Part shown: piece after piece, positions 1 through 6,419 of the stretch
Position numbering within the stretch: the first letter of the stretch is position 1
Layout: every line of letters begins with the position of its first letter
Source: an uncultured Bacteroidales bacterium
GTDB taxonomy: Bacteria; Bacteroidota; Bacteroidia; Bacteroidales; Paludibacteraceae
NCBI GenBank assembly: GCA_903929065.1
Contig: CAIYTJ010000391.1
Span: 1 to 8,962 of the forward strand
Reading direction: 5' to 3'
Length of the DNA stretch: 8,962 nt
Position numbers and translations under genes: made by a program
Notes under the pieces: model-generated
What the model was told of the DNA's origin: nothing
What the model saw: the letters and a program-made list of their open reading frames with translations, nothing else
Database searches by the model: none

Positions 1-4
1 TAAA

Positions 5-1699
5 ATGAAAAAAATAATATATTTATTTGCAATAGCTACTTTATTATTTTCGTGTAGCGATTTTTTGGTCACAACGCCTCAAGGTGTTCTGAGCGAGGCT
101 CAGGTTTCAAGCCCTGATAAAGTTGAAAATACCATAACTGCTGCTTATGCAAGTCTGGGTAACGACCATTATGATAAACCTTTCAGCCTTTGGCCTTATG
201 GAAATGTCAGGTCGGGAGATGCTTATAAAGGTGGACGCGATGAAGGTGATATTCAAAACTTCTATTTCATGGAAACATTTAAAGATGTCAAATCTGATTT
301 TGGTGAATTAGATGGTTTGTGGTTTAATCTTTATATTGGAATTTCACGTGCAAATTCAGCATTGAGAGTATTGAACACATTAACTGATGCAGATTTTCCT
401 TTAAAAAAAACCAGACAAGCTGAAATGCGATTTTTACGTGCGCATTTTTATTTTCAGCTGAAAATTATATGGAAATATATACCTTATATTGATGAAACTG
501 TTGCAATTGCCGATTATCCAACAATCTCGAATAAAGCATTGACTAATGATCAGTTATGGGATAAAATTGCTGCTGATTTTCAGTTTGGTGTAGAAAATCT
601 TCCTGCAACACAAAGTGAGATTGGTAGAGCTAATTTAGCTGCTGCAACTGCTTATTTAGCAAAAACAAGATTGTATCAAGCTTATGAACAAGATGAAAGA
701 CACAATGTAATCAATATTAATAAAACCAGACTTCAACAAGTTGTTGACTTGATTAACACAATCCCAGCAACTTATGGTTTAGTTGATGATTATGCTGATC
801 TTTTCACACCGGGTGCAACAGAAAATGGAAAAGAATCTCTTTTTGCAGTTCAATTCTCTAATAAAGGTGACGGAACAATGTTTGGACGTTTGAACTTTGG
901 GGACGTACTTGCCACTCCAATGGGAATTGGTTGTTGTGATTTCCACAAACCAAGTAAGAATTTAGCTAATGCATTCAAAACTGACCCAGCAACAGGACTG
1001 CCATTATTCAATACATTTGATGCATCACCAATCGATCTGACTACAAATAAAGTTGATCCCCGATTGAATCATACTATTGCTATACCAGGTCACCCATGGA
1101 AATATGATCCTACAACAATTTATCAGGTAAGTTGGAATCGTACACCTGATGTATATGGTGTTTATGCTTCGCTTAAAGAAAATGTTTGTAAGACATGTTA
1201 TACCCAGGTTGGTCCATTTTATGGCAATACAAAAAACAGAATAATCATTCGTTATGCCGATGTATTGTTGTGGAAAGCTGAAGCATTAATTGAAATTGGT
1301 GGTGCTGCTAATCTTGATGCTGCTCGTCAGATTATTAATTCAATCCGCACACGGGCAAAAAACAGTACAGCTCATTTAAAAATGGCAGATGGAAGTTTTG
1401 AATCTACTTTCAATGTTGGCACCTATGACGATCCTGCTGTTTGGAGTCAAGATTATGCCCGCAACGCATTGCGCTGGGAAAGAAGACTTGAATTGGCAAT
1501 GGAAGGTAACCGTTTCTTTGATTTAGTAAGATGGGGTATAGCTGATACGTATATGAATGCCTATTTTGCATCCGAAAAATCAAAAATTGCATATTTGAAA
1601 AATGGGTTATTTACAAAGAATCGTGATGAGTATTTACCAATTCCTGATAATCAAATGAGATTTAGCAAAGGAGTTTACGTACAAAATACAGGTTATTAA
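5..1699 (+). CDS. SusD/RagB-family outer-membrane glycan-binding lipoprotein
   Basis: SusD-like proteins sit on the cell surface as the lid of a SusC TonB-dependent transporter and help capture and import oligosaccharides. The 564-residue length is normal for the family. A lipoprotein signal peptide ends in Leu14-Phe15-Ser16-Cys17, and the mature N-terminus CSDFL is typical of SusD. Family landmarks are AEMRFLRAHFYFQL (139-152, helical repeat region), RYADVLLWKAEAL (416-428), ERRLELAMEGNRFFDLVRWG (492-511) and the near-terminal EYLPIPDNQM (542-551). The start at 5 is the first Met and gives a proper signal peptide. A TAA at 1-3 could be the stop of the preceding gene, expected to be susC, but its frame cannot be confirmed. 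The DUF4960-type lipoprotein gene follows after 30 bp, so co-transcription is likely. Fructan specificity is inferred from the downstream GH32 genes, not from this protein. Oddities are a Cys310-Cys311 pair and a Cys395-x-x-Cys398 motif. Confidence 0.97.
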   Translation: MKKIIYLFAIATLLFSCSDFLVTTPQGVLSEAQVSSPDKVENTITAAYASLGNDHYDKPFSLWPYGNVRSGDAYKGGRDEGDIQNFYFMETFKDVKSDFGELDGLWFNLYIGISRANSALRVLNTLTDADFPLKKTRQAEMRFLRAHFYFQLKIIWKYIPYIDETVAIADYPTISNKALTNDQLWDKIAADFQFGVENLPATQSEIGRANLAAATAYLAKTRLYQAYEQDERHNVININKTRLQQVVDLINTIPATYGLVDDYADLFTPGATENGKESLFAVQFSNKGDGTMFGRLNFGDVLATPMGIGCCDFHKPSKNLANAFKTDPATGLPLFNTFDASPIDLTTNKVDPRLNHTIAIPGHPWKYDPTTIYQVSWNRTPDVYGVYASLKENVCKTCYTQVGPFYGNTKNRIIIRYADVLLWKAEALIEIGGAANLDAARQIINSIRTRAKNSTAHLKMADGSFESTFNVGTYDDPAVWSQDYARNALRWERRLELAMEGNRFFDLVRWGIADTYMNAYFASEKSKIAYLKNGLFTKNRDEYLPIPDNQMRFSKGVYVQNTGY

Positions 1700-1729
1700 T
1701 AAGATTCGTAATCAATAAAATACAGAAAT

Positions 1730-3130
1730 ATGAAAAAGCATATAAAACTATTTTTAATATCACTGGTGCTCCCATTATTGGTTGCAAGTTGTGATAATGT
1801 TCAAGAATTTAGTGCGCTAGCACCAAAAGTTCCTACAGTGAGTAATTTGCAATATACCTTGACAGGTGATAGTGCAAAGATGACCTGGAATTTACCTGCC
1901 GGATTCGACACATTAATTGTAAGTGTGAAAACCAATGATGGGGATGTTTATTTGAAAAACAATGCAACTTCCTATACTTATGGAATAGTACAAACAAATA
2001 CGGATTACGGTTTTACAGTCAAACTCAGGGATACAAAAGGTAATATTTCATTAGGACAAACTGTTAGGCTGAACCGATCAGGTGCTGCACCAATTACGAA
2101 TGCAGTAGCCGTCCAGAATAATACTGATGTAAATTTAACATGGACTGCGCCAGCAGGTATAACAGGTATAACCCTAAAATATGGCACTAATACTGTCAAT
2201 TTGGGTGCAACTGTTACATCGTATACAATTAGTAATGCACCCATCGGTAAATTTAAAGTAAGTTTTGTTACTAATAATAGTGATAACAAGCCATCAAATA
2301 CAGTTTATCTTGATGTTAAGGTTGGATCGACAGTTGTAGCCTATTTAGGTGTTTATCCTGATAAAGCAACATTACTTTCAGTAGGTGATGATGATCAAAT
2401 TGCAGCAGCAAACTGGTTGTTTACCAATTATCCTTCATCAGTTTATATATCTTTCGATCAGATTAAAAACGGGTCAGTTGATTTGAGCAAATACCGTGTT
2501 ATTTGGTGGAACCAAGATGTTGTAACCGGTTCGGCTTTACCGTCAATTAGTAGTGATCCTACAGTATTAGCCTCTTTAACACAGTTCTATAAAAATGGAG
2601 GTAACTTCCTTTTCAATCAATATTCTATTCAGTATTTATGGACAATGGGACGAATGACCATAGCTTACAAAATGGGAATTGACAATGGAGTCGGCGGAAA
2701 CAATCCGGATGTTTGGGGTGTTGGTGTAAAAATTGGTACACATGACCAACGCTCACATCCACTATTCAAAAACATTGCTATTACAACACCAAATGGAGGT
2801 TTTCCGGTAATTGGACCCGGATGGAAAGAAAATCATAACTGTGTGATGGTAGAAATGCCGGCTTATTACAAACTTGGTAATGGTGATGAACTCGCATATG
2901 TTAAGTTTACAACTGATAATAATTTAAAATGGCTTGGTGTATGGGATGGTATTGGTGATTATTATATGTGTGGTGTTTTTGAATTGATGCCTATGAATGA
3001 TTTCCAAGGTAGTTCTATTAATATCGGAATTGGTGGTATTGAATGGCATCAGAATGATGTTGTGAATCCGTACCAATCTAATGTTGAAACACTATATAAA
3101 AATGCTATTGATTATCTAAAAACCAAATAG
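1730..3130 (+). CDS. FN3-DUF4960-type surface glycan-binding lipoprotein (SusE-position)
   Basis: This is probably the second surface glycan-binding protein of the locus, in the position SusE/SusF-like proteins take. The lipoprotein signal ends in Val18-Ala19-Ser20-Cys21, followed by DNVQEF. Two tandem fibronectin-III-like beta-sandwiches follow: about 35-116 (VSNLQYT...AKMTWNLP) and about 119-198 (VAVQNNTDVNLTWTAP). The remainder, about 203-466, resembles DUF4960, the C-terminal domain I associate with BT1761 of the B. thetaiotaomicron levan PUL. It contains a strand-helix-strand pattern, YRVIWWNQD (255-263) then LTQFYKNGGNFLFNQY (283-298), reminiscent of glutamine-amidotransferase/ThuA-like folds. 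It is rich in Trp and other aromatic residues (W259, W260, W304, W329, W365, W401, W405, W439) that could stack on sugar. No catalytic residues are evident. The order SusD, this protein, GH32 matches the levan locus, which favours fructan binding. The domain name is recalled rather than searched; the lipoprotein and FN3-like parts are seen directly. Confidence 0.88.
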   Translation: MKKHIKLFLISLVLPLLVASCDNVQEFSALAPKVPTVSNLQYTLTGDSAKMTWNLPAGFDTLIVSVKTNDGDVYLKNNATSYTYGIVQTNTDYGFTVKLRDTKGNISLGQTVRLNRSGAAPITNAVAVQNNTDVNLTWTAPAGITGITLKYGTNTVNLGATVTSYTISNAPIGKFKVSFVTNNSDNKPSNTVYLDVKVGSTVVAYLGVYPDKATLLSVGDDDQIAAANWLFTNYPSSVYISFDQIKNGSVDLSKYRVIWWNQDVVTGSALPSISSDPTVLASLTQFYKNGGNFLFNQYSIQYLWTMGRMTIAYKMGIDNGVGGNNPDVWGVGVKIGTHDQRSHPLFKNIAITTPNGGFPVIGPGWKENHNCVMVEMPAYYKLGNGDELAYVKFTTDNNLKWLGVWDGIGDYYMCGVFELMPMNDFQGSSINIGIGGIEWHQNDVVNPYQSNVETLYKNAIDYLKTK

Positions 3131-3158
3131 TTAGTTTTTCAGTTGTAGGTTAGTTTTT
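3131..3158 (+). repeat. Short direct repeat TTAGTTTTT, two copies
   Basis: TTAGTTTTT occurs at 3131-3139, immediately after the stop codon of the DUF4960-type gene, and again at 3150-3158, with start points 19 bp apart. The two copies precede the hairpin at 3161-3193. In such T-rich DNA this may be chance. No function is assigned. Confidence 0.3.
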
Positions 3159-3160
3159 TT

Positions 3161-3197
3161 ATTCTTCCGGAGAATACGTTTCTCCGGAAGAATTTTT
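3161..3197 (+). terminator. Perfect 14-bp hairpin with T-run between binding-protein and enzyme genes
   Basis: ATTCTTCCGGAGAA (3161-3174) is separated by the 5-nt loop TACGT from its exact reverse complement TTCTCCGGAAGAAT (3180-3193). A TTTTT run (3193-3197) follows on the + strand, so an intrinsic terminator or attenuator reading + strand transcripts fits best. Read on the - strand the hairpin would be followed by A residues, so it would not terminate there. It lies 30 bp after the DUF4960-type stop and 20 bp before the GH32 start. That leaves little room for a separate promoter downstream, so partial termination with read-through, or a transcript-end-stabilising stem after processing, is more likely than a complete stop. 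Confidence 0.6.
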
Positions 3198-3217
3198 ATA
3201 AAATCAATCATAAAAAA

Positions 3218-4771
3218 ATGAATAAATCACTGGCAATTCTCACAAGTATAGTTTTTTTATGTTTTGCTTCCTGCAAAAGTAATGAACCAACTGATAATAA
3301 TATAATTATTGATAATTCGCTTGTTACTTTAAGCGAGTCAGATTACCGCCCTGCCTTTCATTTTACACCTCCTTTGCATTGGATGAATGATCCAAACGGA
3401 ATGATATATTATAAAGGAGAATATCATCTGTTTTATCAATTTAATCCGAATGGAAACACTTGGGGACCAATGAATTGGGGGCATGCAGTAAGTACTGATT
3501 TATTTAATTGGAAAGATTTGCCAATAGCTTTAACGCCTGATAATCTTGGAACTATTTTTTCCGGGAGTGCAGTAGTAGATTCTAATAACACGACTGGCTT
3601 CAAATCAGGAGGAGAAGATCCAATTGTAGCTATTTTTACCAGTGCCGGGAACCAACAGTCACAAAGCATTGCTTACAGCATTGATAAAGGACGAACCTGG
3701 ACTAAATATCAAAATAATCCGGTATTACCAAATCCGGGTGTTGTGGATTTTAGAGATCCAAAAGTAATGTGGTATGCAGATCAAAATAAATGGGTTATGG
3801 CTTTAGCAACAGGCCAAAAAGTTAGCTTTTATTCTTCACCGGACTTAAAAAACTGGACTTTCGAGAGTGATTTTGGTCAGAATTATGGAGCTCATGGTGG
3901 TGTTTGGGAGTGTCCCGATTTATTTCAATTGCCAGTAGAAGGATCGAATTTAAAAAAGTGGGTATTATTTGTAAGTATTAATCCAGGAGGACCAAATGGA
4001 GGTTCATCAACTCAATATTTTATTGGTAACTTTGATGGAAATAAATTTACATCTGATACCAATACATCTTCATGGATAGATTTTGGATCTGATAATTATG
4101 CAGGGGTAACTTATAGTAACATTCCTTCAACGGACGGAAGACGAATAATGATTGGATGGATGAGTAACTGGAATTACGCAGGCTCTGTACCTACCACCTC
4201 TTGGCGAAGCACTATGACAGTTCCAAGAGCGGTTACTTTAGTACAAAACGGAGTTAATTTTGAATTACGGTTTAATCCAGTAAGTGAAATAAACAATTAT
4301 ATTAATCAGACAACAACCGCGATTACTCAAAACTCAAATTCGTTAGAGCTAACGAATAATGATATTGTAAAAACAGGGAGCTATCAAGTAAATTTTAAAG
4401 CTGATTTTTCACAAGTGGATTCGCTAAAGTTCACAACAGGAAGTAGTGCTGAAAGAATCAGTATTCTTTTTGATAAAAAAAGCGGTATAGTTACAATTGA
4501 TAGAAGTAGATCTGGAATAGTAAATTTCAACAATGGATTTAAAAATAACAGTTTTTGTCCATTTACCCTTGGAACAAATAAAAAATTGGATATCAGAGTA
4601 TTAGTAGATAAAACTTCAATTGAACTATTTTGGAATGGAGGAGAAAAAGCAATGACTTCTTTATTTTTTCCAACTTATCAATATAATTATATTAAAATTG
4701 AAGGTGGTAGATTTCTACCACAAATTTCAGATTTTAGTCTGAGTGGGTTAAAAAAGAGTTTGCAGAGATGA
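3218..4771 (+). CDS. GH32 fructan hydrolase (levanase/inulinase/fructosidase), lipoprotein
   Basis: GH32 enzymes hydrolyse beta-fructofuranosyl bonds in levan, inulin or sucrose with retention of configuration. The lipoprotein signal ends Phe16-Ala17-Ser18-Cys19, so the enzyme is membrane-anchored, probably on the outer membrane. The five-bladed propeller (about 45-355) starts with HWMNDPNG, where Asp58 is the nucleophile. Asp180 in FRDP (178-181) is the transition-state stabiliser, and Glu231 in WECPD (230-234) is the acid/base. IGWMSNW (312-318) and TVPR (334-337) are further family blocks. The C-terminal beta-sandwich (about 365-510) carries DKTSIELF (464-471) and a typical FFPT. Length (517) is normal and the catalytic set is complete. 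It occupies the place of the surface endo-levanase BT1760 in the B. thetaiotaomicron levan PUL, but endo versus exo action and levan versus inulin preference cannot be read from the sequence. It follows the hairpin and precedes its catalytically altered paralogue by 26 bp. Confidence 0.96.
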   Translation: MNKSLAILTSIVFLCFASCKSNEPTDNNIIIDNSLVTLSESDYRPAFHFTPPLHWMNDPNGMIYYKGEYHLFYQFNPNGNTWGPMNWGHAVSTDLFNWKDLPIALTPDNLGTIFSGSAVVDSNNTTGFKSGGEDPIVAIFTSAGNQQSQSIAYSIDKGRTWTKYQNNPVLPNPGVVDFRDPKVMWYADQNKWVMALATGQKVSFYSSPDLKNWTFESDFGQNYGAHGGVWECPDLFQLPVEGSNLKKWVLFVSINPGGPNGGSSTQYFIGNFDGNKFTSDTNTSSWIDFGSDNYAGVTYSNIPSTDGRRIMIGWMSNWNYAGSVPTTSWRSTMTVPRAVTLVQNGVNFELRFNPVSEINNYINQTTTAITQNSNSLELTNNDIVKTGSYQVNFKADFSQVDSLKFTTGSSAERISILFDKKSGIVTIDRSRSGIVNFNNGFKNNSFCPFTLGTNKKLDIRVLVDKTSIELFWNGGEKAMTSLFFPTYQYNYIKIEGGRFLPQISDFSLSGLKKSLQR

Positions 4772-4797
4772 TTTAAACGTAATTAAATCTATGTTCA

Positions 4798-6315
4798 ATG
4801 AAAAAAATCATTCTTGTTTTATTGGTTCTTCTCTTAATTGCTAGTTGCAAAATAAAAGGCAAAGATTCTATCAATGATTCTTCGCCGGGTTATTCTAAAA
4901 TACATTATTCTTCAACCGAACATAATGTAGGGGCTCCGGTAGCTTTAATTTTTGAAAATGGAACTTATTCGTTGTTTTACAAAGAATTTAAGTTGGATAA
5001 AAAAGCCATTTGTCCAACTTACCTGACTATTAGCAAAGATATGATTCACTGGCAACCTGCTCAAGAGGTTGCATTTTCAGGTACAAAACTAAATATTCTG
5101 AATCGAACAATAGTATTGGATACTAAAACTTCAAATCTTTTTGCATTAATGCTCGTTGATCCTGATAAAAATGAAGAAAACAACAATTCATATTTTAAAC
5201 TGTCATGCAGCAATAATCAAGGCAAAACCTGGACTGATAACGCTACAAAAGTAGATTTTCCATCTCAGCTCAAAAACGATTTTAATCCGACTGTTTATTG
5301 GGACGAAATTCATGGAAAATGGATTCTAACGGTTATTGATAATCAAACAGTAAAGTTCTTTTCGTCACTTGATTTGAAGAAATGGAAGTTTGAAAGTCAA
5401 TTAGAAAAAGAACTTCAATATACAGCCAATATTTGGTTGAAAGCAACTATTTTCCCTGTAAACAATGGGACGAATTGGGTGTTGCTTATTGATCAGGAAT
5501 TTGTAAATCCACGCGATGGTTCATCGGTGCAATATTTTATTGGAACTTTTGATGGACAGAATTTTAAGGCTCCGATTTCAACTAAATCGCATTGGTTGGA
5601 TTATGGGAAAGATAATGTTTACAATATGGTTTGTCAGGGCTTGTCACCAACCACTGATCCATTGGTAATTGGATGGAAAAACAATGTTGATTATACTATG
5701 ATTGGCAGTATGAAACCATTCTGGGGTAGTTTTACAACTCCAAGAACAATAGAAATGGATCATTATTCTGAAGAAAATATATTAGCTTTTCAACCCGTAA
5801 AAGATGAACTTGGAATTAAAAGTACGAAACTTACTTTGAAAGATTTGAGTGTCTTTGAAAATCTGGACATTTCTTCCAAAATTAAAATTCCAGTCACTCC
5901 TTCAATCATCACATTGAAATTTGAAACATCCGAAAAAACGAGAATTACTTTTCCTTCGAGCTATGGAATTAAGTTCGAAAACGACAAGGCTGAAAAATTG
6001 ATTGTTGGCTATGATGCCTTCAAAGAATGGTTTTTTATTGACAGAACTAATTTTTTGAATGTCAAAGACAATTCACAGTTTAAAGGGATGGATGTTATGC
6101 CATCATATAATTCTGATTCAGTAATGGTTATAACCTTGATTATGGATGATTCGTCTATCGAAATGTTTACCCAAAATGGGAAACAGGTAATGACTGAAAA
6201 TTTCTTGCCACAAAGTAAGTTCAATAAGGTTTCTTTATTCGCTGAAAATGGAATTATAAAAGTCAATGATTTAACAATAAGAAACTTAAATAATATTTGG
6301 AAGCAAAAAGAATGA
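4798..6315 (+). CDS. GH32-fold lipoprotein lacking all three catalytic acids (putative pseudoenzyme / fructan-binding protein)
   Basis: This 505-residue protein aligns by eye with the preceding GH32 enzyme along most of its length: LIFENGTYSLFY (50-61) with MIYYKGEYHLFY, SSLDLKKWKFES (189-200) with SSPDLKNWTFES, SSVQYFIGTFDG (242-253) with SSTQYFIGNFDG, and DDSSIEMF (450-457) with DKTSIELF. In that alignment the nucleophile motif WMNDPNG becomes NVGAPVA, with Ala46 at the nucleophile position. FRDP becomes DFNP, with Asn163 replacing the stabiliser Asp. WECPD becomes WLKAT, with Leu214 replacing the acid/base Glu. GH32 hydrolysis is therefore very unlikely. The frame is intact and the beta-sandwich well kept, so this is not a decaying gene. 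The signal peptide ends Ile14-Ala15-Ser16-Cys17, followed by basic KIKGK. The likely role (inference) is a fructan-binding or accessory lipoprotein that arose by duplication of a GH32 gene. It sits 26 bp after the active enzyme, probably in the same transcript. A new catalytic activity cannot be excluded. Confidence 0.9.
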   Translation: MKKIILVLLVLLLIASCKIKGKDSINDSSPGYSKIHYSSTEHNVGAPVALIFENGTYSLFYKEFKLDKKAICPTYLTISKDMIHWQPAQEVAFSGTKLNILNRTIVLDTKTSNLFALMLVDPDKNEENNNSYFKLSCSNNQGKTWTDNATKVDFPSQLKNDFNPTVYWDEIHGKWILTVIDNQTVKFFSSLDLKKWKFESQLEKELQYTANIWLKATIFPVNNGTNWVLLIDQEFVNPRDGSSVQYFIGTFDGQNFKAPISTKSHWLDYGKDNVYNMVCQGLSPTTDPLVIGWKNNVDYTMIGSMKPFWGSFTTPRTIEMDHYSEENILAFQPVKDELGIKSTKLTLKDLSVFENLDISSKIKIPVTPSIITLKFETSEKTRITFPSSYGIKFENDKAEKLIVGYDAFKEWFFIDRTNFLNVKDNSQFKGMDVMPSYNSDSVMVITLIMDDSSIEMFTQNGKQVMTENFLPQSKFNKVSLFAENGIIKVNDLTIRNLNNIWKQKE

Positions 6316-6419
6316 ATTTTTTCGAGGAAATTTAATAACGGAATTTTGGGAATGGATATTTATCTTTAACAATACAATATCAGTAGTTTTTAATTTATTC
6401 TTTTTTCAAAAAACAATAA
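6316..6419. other. AT-rich spacer before the T9SS fructosidase gene
   Basis: This 104-bp gap is the longest in the window apart from none larger. It is strongly AT-rich. TATCTTTA (6361-6368) is one base off the Bacteroidota -7 consensus TAnnTTTG, but no -33 element stands at the usual distance (the nearest TTTG, 6345-6348, is too close). There is no convincing hairpin. It may hold a separate promoter for the downstream gene, but the sequence alone does not establish one. Confidence 0.3.

Noticed and set aside
1..4. TAA at 1-3 as the stop codon of susC
   Set aside because: The position fits the usual susC-susD order, but no upstream codons are visible to confirm the frame, so it is mentioned only as a possibility.
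1410..1592. Small - strand open frame inside the SusD gene, and similar short frames inside the other genes
   Set aside because: They lie wholly within well-supported + strand genes, show no recognisable domain or signal, and are the expected by-product of long coding frames.
4798..6315. Possible pseudogene made by decay of a duplicated GH32 gene
   Set aside because: The reading frame is uninterrupted for 505 codons, with a functional-looking lipoprotein signal, conserved structural blocks and a normal C-terminus. The changes are concentrated in catalytic motifs, so loss of activity is better supported than loss of the gene.
6345..6368. Bacteroidota-type promoter (TTTG then TATCTTTA) before the last gene
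   Set aside because: The -7 element has a mismatch at its final G, and the gap between the two elements is only 12 bp, shorter than expected for -33/-7 spacing. AT-rich DNA gives such matches by chance.
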